DNA from: Chelonoidis abingdonii | Lineage: Eukaryota; Chordata; Testudines; Testudinidae | Assembly (NCBI RefSeq): GCF_003597395.2 | Contig: NC_133790.1 | Location: 20,947,100-21,011,099, forward strand | Reading direction: 5' to 3' | DNA: 64,000 nt | Part shown: positions 1-10,135 of the stretch, piece after piece | How the letters are laid out: every line of letters starts with the position of its first letter | Numbering within the stretch: the first letter of the stretch is position 1 | Program-made: the position numbers and the translations under genes | The notes under the pieces: model-generated | The model's input: only the letters and a program-made list of their open reading frames with translations | Database searches by the model: none | What the model was told of the DNA's origin: nothing

Positions 1-545
1 GGAATAGCTTGTTTTTGGGCCCTTAATAGTGTCCCTTTGAAAAACTGCCAACTCTCCTCAGTTGTTTTTCCCGTCAGTCTTGATTCCCACAGGACCTTAC
101 CTATCAGCTCTCTGAGCTTACCAAAATCCACCTTCCTGAAATCCATTGTCTCTATTTTGCTGTACTCCCTTCTACCCTTCCTTAGAATTGCAACCTGTAT
201 GATTTCATGATCACTTTCACCCAAGCTGCCTTCTACTTTCAAATTCTCAATGAGTCCTCCCTATTTGTTAAAATCAAGTCTAGAACGGCTTCCCCCCAGT
301 AGCTTTTTCAACCTTCTGAAATAAAAAGTTGTCTGCAATGCAGTCCAAGAACTTATTGGATAGTCTGTGCCCCGTGGTGTTATTTTCCCAACATATACCT
401 GGATAGTTGAAGTCCCCTATCACCACCAAATCTTGGGCTTTGGATGATTTTGTTAGTTGTTTAAAAAAAGCCTTATCCACCTCTTCCACATGGTTAGGTA
501 GCCTGTAGCAGACTCCTAGCACAACATCACTCTTTTTTTTACCCC
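1..545 (-). mobile_element. CR1 LINE fragment, endonuclease region of ORF2
   Basis: Reading the minus strand from 522 down gives an endonuclease-like peptide with the motif [10 protein letters not shown], followed by a conserved stretch about a final-fragment Cys and a later DHE-like segment. This is the pattern of the CR1 apurinic endonuclease domain. The reading continues with frame damage towards position 1 into the region between endonuclease and reverse transcriptase. The copy is broken and runs off the left edge. Assignment to CR1 is by family knowledge; the exact subfamily cannot be named from here. Confidence 0.8.
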
Positions 546-1085
546 TTTTAGCCTAACCCAAAAGAAGCCTAAAGCGAGTCCCCTGGGTGGACCATGGGTA
601 ACAGCTAATTTAGACCCCCATCATTTTATATGTATAGTTGGGATGTTTTCTAATATGTATTACTGTGCATTTATCAACATTTAATTTCATCTGCCATTTT
701 GTTGCCCAGTCACCCAGTTTTCTGAGATTCCTTTTGTAACTCTTTTGCAGTCAGCTTTGGACTTAACTGTCTTGAGTAATTTTGTTTCATCTGCAAATTT
801 TGCCGACTCACTGTTTACCCCTTTTTCCAGATCATTTATGAATATGTTAAACAGCACTGGTCCTGTTACAGATCCTTGGGGTATACCACTATTTACCCCA
901 TGTCCATTCTGAAAACTGACTATTTAGTCCTGCCCTTTGTTTCCTCTCTTTTAACCAGTTATTGATTCATGAGAGGTCTTTCCCTCTTATCCCATGCTGC
1001 CTACTTTGCTTAACAGCCTTTGTTGAGAGACCTTGTCAAAGGTTTTCCAAAAGTCCAGGTACAACCATTTTGCTCACTACTGTAC
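546..1085 (-). mobile_element. CR1 LINE fragment, reverse transcriptase region
   Basis: The minus strand here encodes a decayed reverse-transcriptase segment: a Phe-Asp-Lys-Val stretch near 1050, then a Pro-Gln-Gly-Ser motif near 880, an Asn-Ile-Phe-Ile-Asn-Asp segment near 850, and an FADE-type relic of the catalytic FADD box near 800. The same domain lies on the plus strand at 63500-63990. Stops and frameshifts show a dead copy. It lies on the wrong side of the endonuclease piece at 1-545 for one intact element. Confidence 0.8.
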
Positions 1086-2130
1086 TTCTTGACCCTAATT
1101 TAGCCAATGCAAAGTTCAGATAAAGTTCACTGTAGGTACTTCTGGGTGGGAGACAAACCCCTTCTTTGTTCTATGGCTTCATAATTTTCAGTCACTGCCA
1201 TAATTGTTCTAATGAGTTTTTGTCTTTAAGAAAACATGTCCTGCTGAATTTGTTCCAAAATCCAATTAAAGAGCTAATGGTGAAATTACAAGCTGCACTG
1301 TTGAGAGTAGAGGTAAAGTGTTGGTCCTGTTCCAGAAGCCACCTGGTTATCTTCAACAAATATAATAATTACAGATAAATTAATGAACCTCATCCCTGTG
1401 CAGTGGGGCAGCTCAAGGCCTGTGCAGTGCTAAATCCCATTTAAACCTTATTTTGAGGATTTACACTGATCCTCTGCAAAAGGGAGAATTTCATCCAAAT
1501 GAGAACAAAGGATCGAGAACAAAGGCTCTCACCACAGTTTTTTGTTGGGACTTCTCCTCCTTCAGGCCCTGGCCATAAATTAGCTTGGAGTCAACCCCAG
1601 GAGAAGGTCCAGAACAACTGTGTTTTGATGCTTCCAAGTTAATACCCTACTTCATTTGCTCATTCTTTTACTCCTGGTCTCCTTTTTAACAGTGAAATAT
1701 GTAATGGTCTGTATGGTTGTATGCTGCCTAGCACAACACGGTTGGAATATATTTGGGCCTCTAGGGAGTACAAAAAATAAAATGTAGATCAGTTGGCTAC
1801 ATAGTCCCAAACCAGAAAGCAGCATGTGATAGGAAGAGAAACTGAGATCTAACCCCTTGTACCAGAGGCCTGCTATGAGGCCTCAGCTAAAGTAGTGGGC
1901 AAGCTTTACTAATGTACAGCAAAGTTAGCAAAAGTCAGGCTGACTTTAAAGCTCACAGAATCTGGCAAGAACAGGGCTGATATTGCAGAAATACACATTC
2001 CTAAGAAGTGCTAAGCACAGAACACTTACACAAGAGTGCGCGTCCCGATATCAAGTGATACCACAACATCCCGATATCAAGGATGGTACAGAAACATTCC
2101 CCAAGGATAATGAACACACTGACTCTTCCT
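1086..2130. other. intergenic stretch, nothing recognised
   Basis: AT-rich intergenic sequence. I see no exon with splice sites, no open frame with family signature, and no repeat I can name. Confidence 0.5.
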
Positions 2131-2138
2131 AAAAGATA

Positions 2139-2521
2139 CAGGGCCGCTCAGAGGATTCAGGGGGCCTGGGGTCTTTGGCAGCGAGGGGCCCCCACTTCGG
2201 CAGTAATTCGGCGGCAGGAGGTCCTTCAGCTCTGGGACCCGCCGCCGAAGTGCCCCGAATACCCACGGCGCGGGCCCCCCGCCACTGAATTACCGCCGAA
2301 GACCCAGCACTTCGGCAGTGGGTCCTGCTTCAGTGGTGATTCGGTGGCCGGGGGGTCCTTCCGCTCTGGGGCAGAAGGACCCCCCACCGCCGAAGACCCG
2401 GAGCAGAAGATGCTCTGGGGGCCCCGGAGCGAGTGAAGGACCTCACTCCAGGGGCCCCAAAAAACTCTTATGAGGGGCCTGGGGCAAATTGCCCCACTCC
2501 CCCCCCCCCCCGGTGGCCCTG
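2139..2521. mobile_element. hAT-like non-autonomous DNA transposon, 383 bp
   Basis: The element starts with cagggccgctc and ends with ggtggccctg, which are imperfect inverted termini. It is flanked by a perfect 8-bp target duplication, aaaagata, at 2131-2138 and 2522-2529. The interior is very GC-rich with repeated ttcggcggt-type blocks, which create long but meaningless open frames on both strands. Eight-base duplications and CAGGG-type termini are typical of hAT elements. Confidence 0.85.
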
Positions 2522-2529
2522 AAAAGATA

Positions 2530-4640
2530 AGGTCAGGATAACAGTACGTAATAAAAATGTTTTGGTCAAACCAACAGGTAGAAGGCAATGGGTAATAACT
2601 AGCCACGTCGGGGGGCAATAACTATGTCAGAGGCAGTAAGTAACGTGTTTGTATCAGGGTATAAAGATGTATCTCAGAGGGAGTGTCTTTGTCCAGCCGA
2701 CGGGGGAATGGAAAGTCCTGCCATTCACTGAGCTGTGTCCATCATCACAGGCATACATGTCTTAGTATCCTCATAGAGTCTGCGAGACGCTGTTACCATT
2801 TTTTGTTGACAATAAAGCTGGCCAAATGCCTTCGTACCTTAACAGATCTTGTGGTCACTGGGTGGTTCGCTTAAGGTCTGTGGTGCCGGCTGTCTGCGCA
2901 GAGCTGGGGCAGCGCACAGGGAGAACACACACGCACAGCCGAACGTCTAACCACACAGCCGTGTTGTTTCACAAGGCTTGTGCACCACTCAAAACCTTTG
3001 TTTTGAGAATGTGAGTAGTGCATCAGCTCCATGCTGCCTGCCTGCACAGGAGTGTATTTTACACACAGGAGCCTAGGTCTCTTAAAGTAGAGTTTCTGTA
3101 GTTTCCTTTTTCTGATAACAATAACAAGAAGTTGTGTAGGGCCCTGTATGTTCTGTGACCAGGCATACGTATACCTCCACTTATTTCCTACTCATATCCC
3201 TCAAAGACATAAACCAAGCTGAGTGACAGAAAATCATGATGGGTAAATTTAATCTCCCTTTCTTTTTACATGCTGAAAGGCCATACAGGAACAGCGTTTT
3301 CTCAGATAGAGCATAGCCAGGTTTCTTACCTTCAGCTAGAACAGTATCACTTGCTTCCCTGAACCTATTCTCTTTAATTCTGAAGGTGGGAGGGACATCA
3401 GCATTAAGGCCTCGATTCAGGAAAACACTTAACATGTGCTCATCAGACCCACTGACTTCAGTAGCACCTAAGCATGTGCTTAAAGTTGAGAACATGCTTA
3501 ACTCTTTTCCTGACGAGGTGTTTTCCTGTATCAGGGTCTGTATTTGGTCAGATGGTGAACATGCGTTTTATCACACAGGCGAAGAATCAATAAACGAAAG
3601 TGAGACATGAGCAGAAAATTCTTCATCACAATTTTACAAATGTCTGGGAACTCATTTTTCACACCTCATTTTTAACATGTACAAAACCTCATATCTGTGC
3701 ACACAAAATTCAGTACAGCCCACCTGTATGCAAAGAAAGTTTATATGTACACAGCTATGTTTTTGCATATTCAAAAATTAAATGCAAGAAAATGCACCCT
3801 CAAAAACCTAGGTGAAAAGAAAGTACCCCCAAAAACTTTCCCCCACGAAACTATGAGCACAATTGTAGAGGATGCAGTTAGTCGCTCTTGCAAGTGTCCT
3901 TACATGTCTCTTGAGCTCATGTAACTTAATTATATTAGAAACAACTGGTGTCCCGTGGTTAGAAATATGTTTGCTCAAGGGGGAGAAGAACAATGTAAGA
4001 ATATATCCAATGTAGTTTCTTGTTTCATGACCATTGGGACCTTTCCCAGAATCTTTCAGCGAGAGTAAACTTTATTTAGAGCTGTCTCATTTGTCCAAGA
4101 CTATCACTGTAATTGTTTATTATAGTAACAAACAGCATTGTAGATGTGCATGGGTCTCTGCCGACAAATACAAAAAAGAAACAGGCCTGGCCTTACGGCT
4201 GTTACAATGCAGTTTAGACAGTGTAAAGCTAAAGAAGTGGGAAGGGGAGAGAGTGTCATATAAAGTCATGAGAATTTGCATTGCTGAAGTTTAACATGTG
4301 TCGTCTTGTCATTACAGGGCTATTATTTATGTAAGTTGCTTTATTTAAAGGCAGTAGAGTGCGGGTTTTGGGCCTTTATTGGACAAAGGCCCATTGAAAC
4401 TAACTTTATGTTCTGAGTAGCTGTACCTGGCTGGCTGTTCATTGATACTCTTTGTCAGTCCCTCCACCCACTCCTATTTAAGATTTGGGATTGCAAAAGA
4501 GTAGGTTTGGGGGAAGTGCAACAACTTGAAAATCTAAAATCCTTTGCAGACCTCTGGAAAGCTCAGCTGCCTTTTGTCTCTGATTCTCATCACTGTTGTC
4601 AAATGCTCCCTGGAATGTTGCAGTGCTGAGCAGAGGAGCT
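2530..4640. other. intergenic stretch, nothing recognised
   Basis: No gene or named repeat is supported. A short ancient-looking segment near 3400-3550 (containing aagcatgtgcttaa) may be an old dispersed repeat. Open frames here are short and lack family signatures. Confidence 0.45.
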
Positions 4641-4737
4641 GGCATAACAAAGAGGAGGGTGGGATGCTCTGTGCTTTTATCAGATACAAGCTATCTGATA
4701 AAAGCACAAAGCATCCCACCCTGCTCTTTGTTATCCC
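4641..4737. repeat. long near-perfect hairpin, 46-bp arms, 5-nt loop
   Basis: Positions 4641-4686 and 4692-4737 are reverse complements at 43 of 46 positions, separated by caagc. The transcript of either strand would fold into a single long stem. The three mismatches are spread along the arms. It could be a recent inverted duplication, a very small foldback transposon or a small-RNA precursor. No flanking direct repeat was obvious to me. Confidence 0.8.
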
Positions 4738-4836
4738 TTTAAAAAACTATCCACAATTTCAAAGGTGTTTGCAAGTGGAGCAAAGGAAGTTGCTTATACA
4801 AGGCTGAATTCTTGAGATTTCAAGTGGACTGAATCA

Positions 4837-5107
4837 TAGAATGATAGAATCATAGAATATCAGGTTTGGAAGGGACCTCAGGAAGTCATCTAGTCCAAAC
4901 CCCTGCTCAAAGCAGGACCAATCCCCAACTAAATCATCCCAGCTAGGGCTTTGTCAAGCATAACCTAAAAACCTCTAAGGAAGGAGATTCCACATCTCCC
5001 TAGGTAACCCATTCTGGTGCTTTCACCACCCAGTGAAAAAGTTTTTCCTAATATCCAGCCTAACTTCCCTCATTGCAGCTTGAGACCATTACTCCTTGTT
5101 CTGTCAC
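4837..5107 (-). mobile_element. CR1 LINE, 3' end
   Basis: The plus strand begins with repeats of the type atagaatcatagaat, the reverse complement of the CR1 3' tail repeat, and continues with the conserved CR1 3' untranslated and C-terminal sequence (ggaagggacctcagg, then aggagattccacatctccct). It stops abruptly at about 5107, so the copy is 5'-truncated in the usual LINE manner. Confidence 0.85.
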
Positions 5108-5892
5108 TGAGGGCTTGCCTACATTGGCACTTTACAGCACTGCAACTTTCTTGCTTGAGGTGTGAGAAAACACCCCTGAGGGCATGGCTACACTTACATT
5201 TTTGCAGCGCTGGTAGTTACAGCTGTGGTCGTACAGCTGTGTAGGGCCAGCGCTGCAGTGTGTCCACACTGACAGCGACCAGCGCTGCAGTGTGGCCACA
5301 TTTGCAGCATTTGCAGCGCTGTTGGGAGTGGTGCATTGTGGGCAGCTATCCCAGCGTTCAAGTGGATGCAACATGCTTTTCAAAGAGGGGGTGGGGTGGA
5401 GTTGTGACAGAGAGCTTGCGGGGACAGAGAGAGTGGATTTTGGAGCAGACACTGTGTGACAGCTCCCTGCCTTGCAAATTCTGGCCATTTCCCCCACCCC
5501 TCTCTCAATCACTCTTAAATGTAAAAAGGCTTCAGACCAGATAAGTAGCATCTCCGACGGACTGCCTTCCCCCCCCACCCCCCCCGCCGTGCTGTTTGTC
5601 TCCTCAAGCAAACAGCTGTGAACATTCCAAAGCCTCGGCTCGCTCGCTCGCTGCAGCAAAGAGCAGCTGTGTTTGTTTTTTAGATAAGTAGCTCCGGGGA
5701 GTACCTTCCGGTTTGTTGTATACAGGAATTGTGGGATACCTCCTAATACCCTGGAGGCCAATAACAGCGCTGGTGAGTGTCCACACCTGATGAGTAGCGC
5801 TGCATCAGCAGCGCTGGATTCACTACACCCGTAGCAGACCAGGTGTACAGCCAGCGCTGCAGGAAGGGAGTTGCAGCGCTGGCTGAGCTCTG

Positions 5893-6044
5893 TAAGTGTG
5901 GACACCTGGTAAGTTGCAGCGCTGTAACCCCCTCACCAGCGCTGCAACTTGCAAGTGTAGCCAAGGCCTAAGTGTGGACACCTGCTAAGTTGCAGCACTG
6001 TAACCCCCTCACCAGCGCTGCAACTTGCAAGTGTAGCCAAGCCC
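5893..6044. repeat. tandem duplication, 2 x 76 bp
   Basis: Copy one is 5893-5968 and copy two 5969-6044. Both begin taagtgtggacacctg and end gtgtagccaag followed by g/c and cc. They differ at only a few positions, so the duplication is younger than most repeats around it. Confidence 0.85.
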
Positions 6045-6494
6045 TGAGAGCAGCAAATTTCAGTGCTGTAAAGTACCAGTGTAGACAGTGCACCAGCGCT
6101 GGGACCCCACCTTCTCCTGGGGCCTTTCCTTCCCCCGACTGGTGATGGTTTTTTTGTTTGACTCTCTCCTCTGGTTGTTGTTTTATAATAAAAGAATTGT
6201 GTTGGCTTGTAAGCAATCTTTATTCTATTAATTGAAAGCAAACAGAGCCCTGCAAAGCAGCAGACAATTATGTTAAACCTTCACCGTGCATCGTCTGCAC
6301 CAATCACAATCACCTCCTAGCATTACAAGCACTGCACTCCCGAGCATAGCAACAGATATTAGTGGCTTTCAGCTTTAAATAACTGCCTCAAGGCACCCCT
6401 CTAATAGCCCTGGTTTCTGTCTGTTCAAACTCAACCTCCAGGCGCTGTGCCTCTGGGGTCAAGTCCTGAGTGAAGCTTTCACCCTTCCCTTCAC

Positions 6495-6657
6495 CAGGGC
6501 TGCCCAGAGGGTTGGGGGGGGAAGTGGGGCAATAGACCCAGGCCCCAGAGGGGCCCCCACGAGAATATAGTATTCTATAGTATTGCAACTTTTTGTTATG
6601 GAAGGGACCCCCAAAATTGCTTTGCCCCAGGCCCCCTGAATCCTCTGGGCAGCCCTG
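6495..6657. mobile_element. hAT-like non-autonomous element, 163 bp
   Basis: The termini are cagggctgccc and ggcagccctg, and a perfect 8-bp duplication cccttcac lies at 6487-6494 and 6658-6665. The interior contains the words aagaatatagtattct-like and attgctttgcccc. A second member of the same family, also 163 bp, lies at 50054-50216 in GGT5 intron 8. Confidence 0.9.
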
Positions 6658-7239
6658 CCCTTCACAAATATTATGTGATGAGATCAATGTCGCACTCCTC
6701 TTGTCTTTGTAGTTTAAGGAATAACTCCACTGCCACTCGTGACGTGTTAGTCAGAGCGAGCAGCATACTGGTCAGCAGTTCAGGATCCATTCATGCAGCC
6801 CAGAGAGGCAGGGCACGCAGTACACAAACGGTTGAAAGCTGGTGCCAAATGTGGACAGAAGCACAGAGATTGCTGGGATGTGAAGCTATGCATCACGGAG
6901 CATTGGGACAGGACCCAGGATGCCCTGTGATTCCCTCTGTCTTCCCAGAACTCTTAGCAGCAGAAGAGGAATAAATACTCCATGGGATAGCTCCCCCCGA
7001 GTGCACCGTTCCGAATACCGCTGCAAGTGCTGCAAATGTGAACATGCTATTGCACAGGCAGCTGACAGTGTGAATACACAACAGCAGTTTCCCGTCAGCG
7101 CTCTCTGAGCGGTGCTGTTAGTCCCAGCGCTGTAACTCTGCCAGTGTAGACATGCCCTTAGTAAACTGTCATTTGTACTGAATTATATCACCTGATCCAG
7201 TAGGCACTTGTCTCAAACCTTAGATGCTGTTATTCCGTT

Positions 7240-7400
7240 GATATGGTACTAGAGTGGATTCGAAGTCAGGAGGACCTGAGGTTCTGCCGTTGACTCCCAA
7301 TATGACCTTTGGGCAAATTACAAGTATCTTTGTGCCTCAGTTTCCTCACTGTAAAGGACTATGAGCTCAAAGGATGGAAAGTTCTATGTAAGTGGTGAAC
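7240..7400 (+). mobile_element. MIR-type SINE fragment
   Basis: The segment carries the MIR core order: gattcgaagtcaggaggacc, then a 'gacctttgggcaaatta' stretch, then 'gtgcctcagtttcctcac' and 'gtaaa'. It is diverged and lacks clear ends. Confidence 0.7.
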
Positions 7401-7835
7401 ATCATTAATCATCTATGGGCCAAATTCTATCCTTGGTTACACACACACATTCCCACTGAATTCACTGGAGTTGCTTAGGTGTAAATGAGGCTGGATCTTG
7501 CCAGGTATGTTTATCATGGACCGTGTGCATAGGGCTAAGTTCACGTCCTGGCTTTGTAGGCTGAATGAAAGTTAGGCGCCTCTTTCTGTTCTTCTTCTCC
7601 ATTTCCATTTCCCTCTGCCAGGGAGCAGCACCTTCTCTCCCATTCCTTTGGGAGCCGGTGATTGCTCTTCCATTGTAACCCAAGCCATCCAGTTTTGTTT
7701 TCACTATGCATGCCTCTCCTTGCGTAATTTTCAGCAATCCAGTTCATAGATATGCTGTGGCTTCATGCCTGCGTGTTCTCAGAGGCAATTCTGCTCCAGT
7801 AACAACAAAGTGCACAGCATGCCAATCACTGCCTC
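7401..7835. other. intergenic stretch, nothing recognised
   Basis: No gene, exon or named repeat supported. Confidence 0.4.
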
Positions 7836-8890
7836 CTTCCAGGGCCGGATTAACTTTGTGTGGGCCTGGTGCCAAACATATTTGTGGGCCCCCATGGAGG
7901 CAATGGAGCATGGCGCAGGGATATCATTCCCTAGAGCAAGGGGTCAACCAGAGGCGAAGAGGCATGGCATGGCAGGGGCGGCCCTGCTCCGCCCAGCCCG
8001 TGGCACTATTTACAAACCGGCAGTTGCCAGACACACAGTGGCCCGCCCGGCCCTGTGCTGCGGGCACGTCCCATCCTCTCAGGGGCAGGCCTATGCCACG
8101 CCACACAGACCCCCTGCCCAACACTGGAACATCCTCCTGATTCCCTATGGCCAGAGCTCCCCCGGACCCCCTATGCCCAGCAGCTCCCCCAATCCCTCCC
8201 ACAAATGCACAACACCCTGCACAATACCACCCTTGTCCAGTGCCCCGCTGCCCATAGCCTCACCTAAACTGCCCAGCACCCACCACAAAACCCCCGACTC
8301 CCTAGTGCCCCAACACACACAGATCTTCCCCACCACCTCGCAGCCCAGCACCCCCCACCCCCTGTATCCCGGCCACACTCACTGGACCTACTGGGAGGTG
8401 ACTGTGTCTGCCAGACCGAGCCAGCAGCACAGCCAGAGCTGGTCCCAGGGCTGGGAATCACTCTGGCCCTTGGGAGTGGCACAATCAGCCAGGCCAGGGC
8501 CTGCCCGAGCCAGGCTCTCTCAAGAGGCATTTGCCTGGAGGGGCCCAGGCAAGCCCTCCACCCTCACTGCAGCCCCCATTGGCTGAGACTCGCCAGGCTT
8601 CTGCACCAGTCCCAGGCAGCTCAGCTCTGGGGAGACAGGTGGGGCCCCACAGGCGGTGGGAAGCAGAGACTGCCCAGAGTTGGAGGTACCCGGGGGTCCA
8701 CCCAGGGGACAGAGACGAGCAGGGTAATGGGGCCAGGGGGTGGAGAGGATACCTTGGCCTGAAGAGCAAGTGGCAGGGAGCCAGTGAGCTGGTGGGGTCT
8801 TGGGACGCAGTGCAAGCAGAGCAGGACAGGGCCCCTTCTGAGCATGGGCCTGGCTCCAATGTAAACCCAGCACTGCCTCCTTCACATGGT
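7836..8890. repeat. GC-rich dispersed repeat, probable truncated hAT-like element
   Basis: It opens with cagggccggattaac, a terminus I recognise from turtle repeats, and continues with degenerate C-rich units such as cccagcagctccccc. I could not place a matching right end, so the extent is uncertain. Open frames on both strands (the longest 7765-8586) arise from the skewed composition and show no protein family. Confidence 0.45.
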
Positions 8891-9780
8891 AGATCTGAGG
8901 CTTTTCTGTAGCTTCATCGTGTAATGAGAGGGGATGTATATTAGAGGGCTAGGCAGGAAACAACATGCTTCTGTTCTTGAAGATTAGCCAATTTTTTTAT
9001 CTTCATCCAACAAGCCTGTTCAACTGATAGACAAAATCCATTGCTTACTTGGCTGGATGGCCATGCAAATTTGCATTGACCTTTAACCAAGTGACATAGT
9101 TTTCCAGGTGAAGCTAAAATACTATAAATACCAAAATCCAATTAACTGCTAAGTCTTCATTCCCCTTATTGAGCATGGTGCCTCTCTCATTCTGTGATTC
9201 AAGTGGAGCTGACAGCATGTGTGTCTGTGGCGGGGGTGTCACAAGAGGTTCAAGACCAAGCAAACAAAATTTTTTTTAGATTGAGTTGGGTTGCTGAGGG
9301 GTGTGTGACATTGCACTCCATATGTTTTATGAAAATATGCCTGTGAATGTGAATATAAGATAACTGGATTATGCTTTGCGCAAAAGTTCTCTTGTAATGT
9401 ATAATTGCAAAGCTTATAGTCTACTGAATGTGTTCATCCTATTTGTACATGAGAAGACCCCGTTTCCACCTAAGATGTCTACTGGAACTAACATGGACTG
9501 TACCAAGGGAAAGGATTGGGCCCAGCCTAGGAAGGAGTCTAGTCTGTGAATGGAGCTTATTGGAACATCTCTGAGGGTGAGATATTACCTGTAATCAGTT
9601 TCTTAATGTATTAGGCTTAGACCTGAAGGATGGTCTTACCTAAATCATATTTCCCATGGAGAATGATGATGTATTCATGGCAGTTCTGTCACGAGTCCTG
9701 AGCCCAATGAACTGAATCCAAATTGTATCTGCAGTGACACCAATCTTACCTGGGTGGAGTTTGGTAATCCTGAAAGTTTA
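8891..9780. repeat. intergenic sequence with a probable dispersed repeat from about 9290
   Basis: From about 9290 (tgtgacattgcactccatatg) to about 9630 the sequence looks like a dispersed turtle repeat, possibly LTR-derived, but I cannot name it or give ends. Nothing is recognised in 8891-9289. Confidence 0.3.
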
Positions 9781-10014
9781 TTTTGCAAGTGTGTGATTCA
9801 ACTCCAGCGCTTCAGTGTGGCTTGTGTAGTGTAGAAACTCTCATGGAGATACTGCGCTCTAAAAAACCCACCTCCACGAGCGTAGCTACAAGCCAATGAA
9901 GACGTGCCCTGAGAGGCTACAGTTAGGCCCTATCTGCAGTGGCAAGTGTCTGCGCAGTAAAGCAGCTTCCTGCGCTGTAACTCCCAAGGTGTACACACAG
10001 CCAAGCCACTTAGT

Positions 10015-10131
10015 GCTTGTCTACACTGGCACTTTACAGCACTGCAACTTTCTCGCTCAGGGATGTGAAAAAACACACCCCGTAGTGCAGCACGTTGCAA
10101 TGCTGTAAAGTGCCAGTGTAGACAGTGCACC
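10015..10131. mobile_element. short foldback DNA-transposon-like element
   Basis: The left arm, tgcttgtctacactggcact then ttacagcactgcaac, is the reverse complement of the right arm, gttgcaatgctgtaaa then gtgccagtgtagaca, with a short spacer between. The same arm sequence borders the repeat complex at 5108-7161, so this is a small member of that family. Related but decayed sequence extends left to about 9790. Confidence 0.7.
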
Positions 10132-10135
10132 AGAG

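Larger units (their letters stand above)
5108..7161. repeat. complex of nested DNA-transposon-like repeats rich in agcgctgcaac units
   Basis: The left edge reads gagggcttgcctacattggc and the right edge ends tgtagacatgccctta, which are related inverted termini (gggc-tgtctaca type). Inside are many copies of gcgctgcaact-like words in both orientations, a 76-bp tandem duplication at 5893-6044, and a separate hAT-like element at 6495-6657. The 257-codon open frame on the minus strand at 5132-5905 shows no protein family and follows the repeat structure. I read this as one or more non-autonomous DNA transposons inserted in each other. Confidence 0.6.

Noticed and set aside
5132..5905. 257-codon open frame on the minus strand
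   Set aside because: It lies entirely in a DNA-transposon-like repeat with inverted words; the peptide shows no domain and the frame follows base composition.
7765..8586. 273-codon open frame on the plus strand
   Set aside because: Pro/Ser/His-rich translation of a C-rich repeat that opens with a known repeat terminus; similar open frames exist on the other strand.
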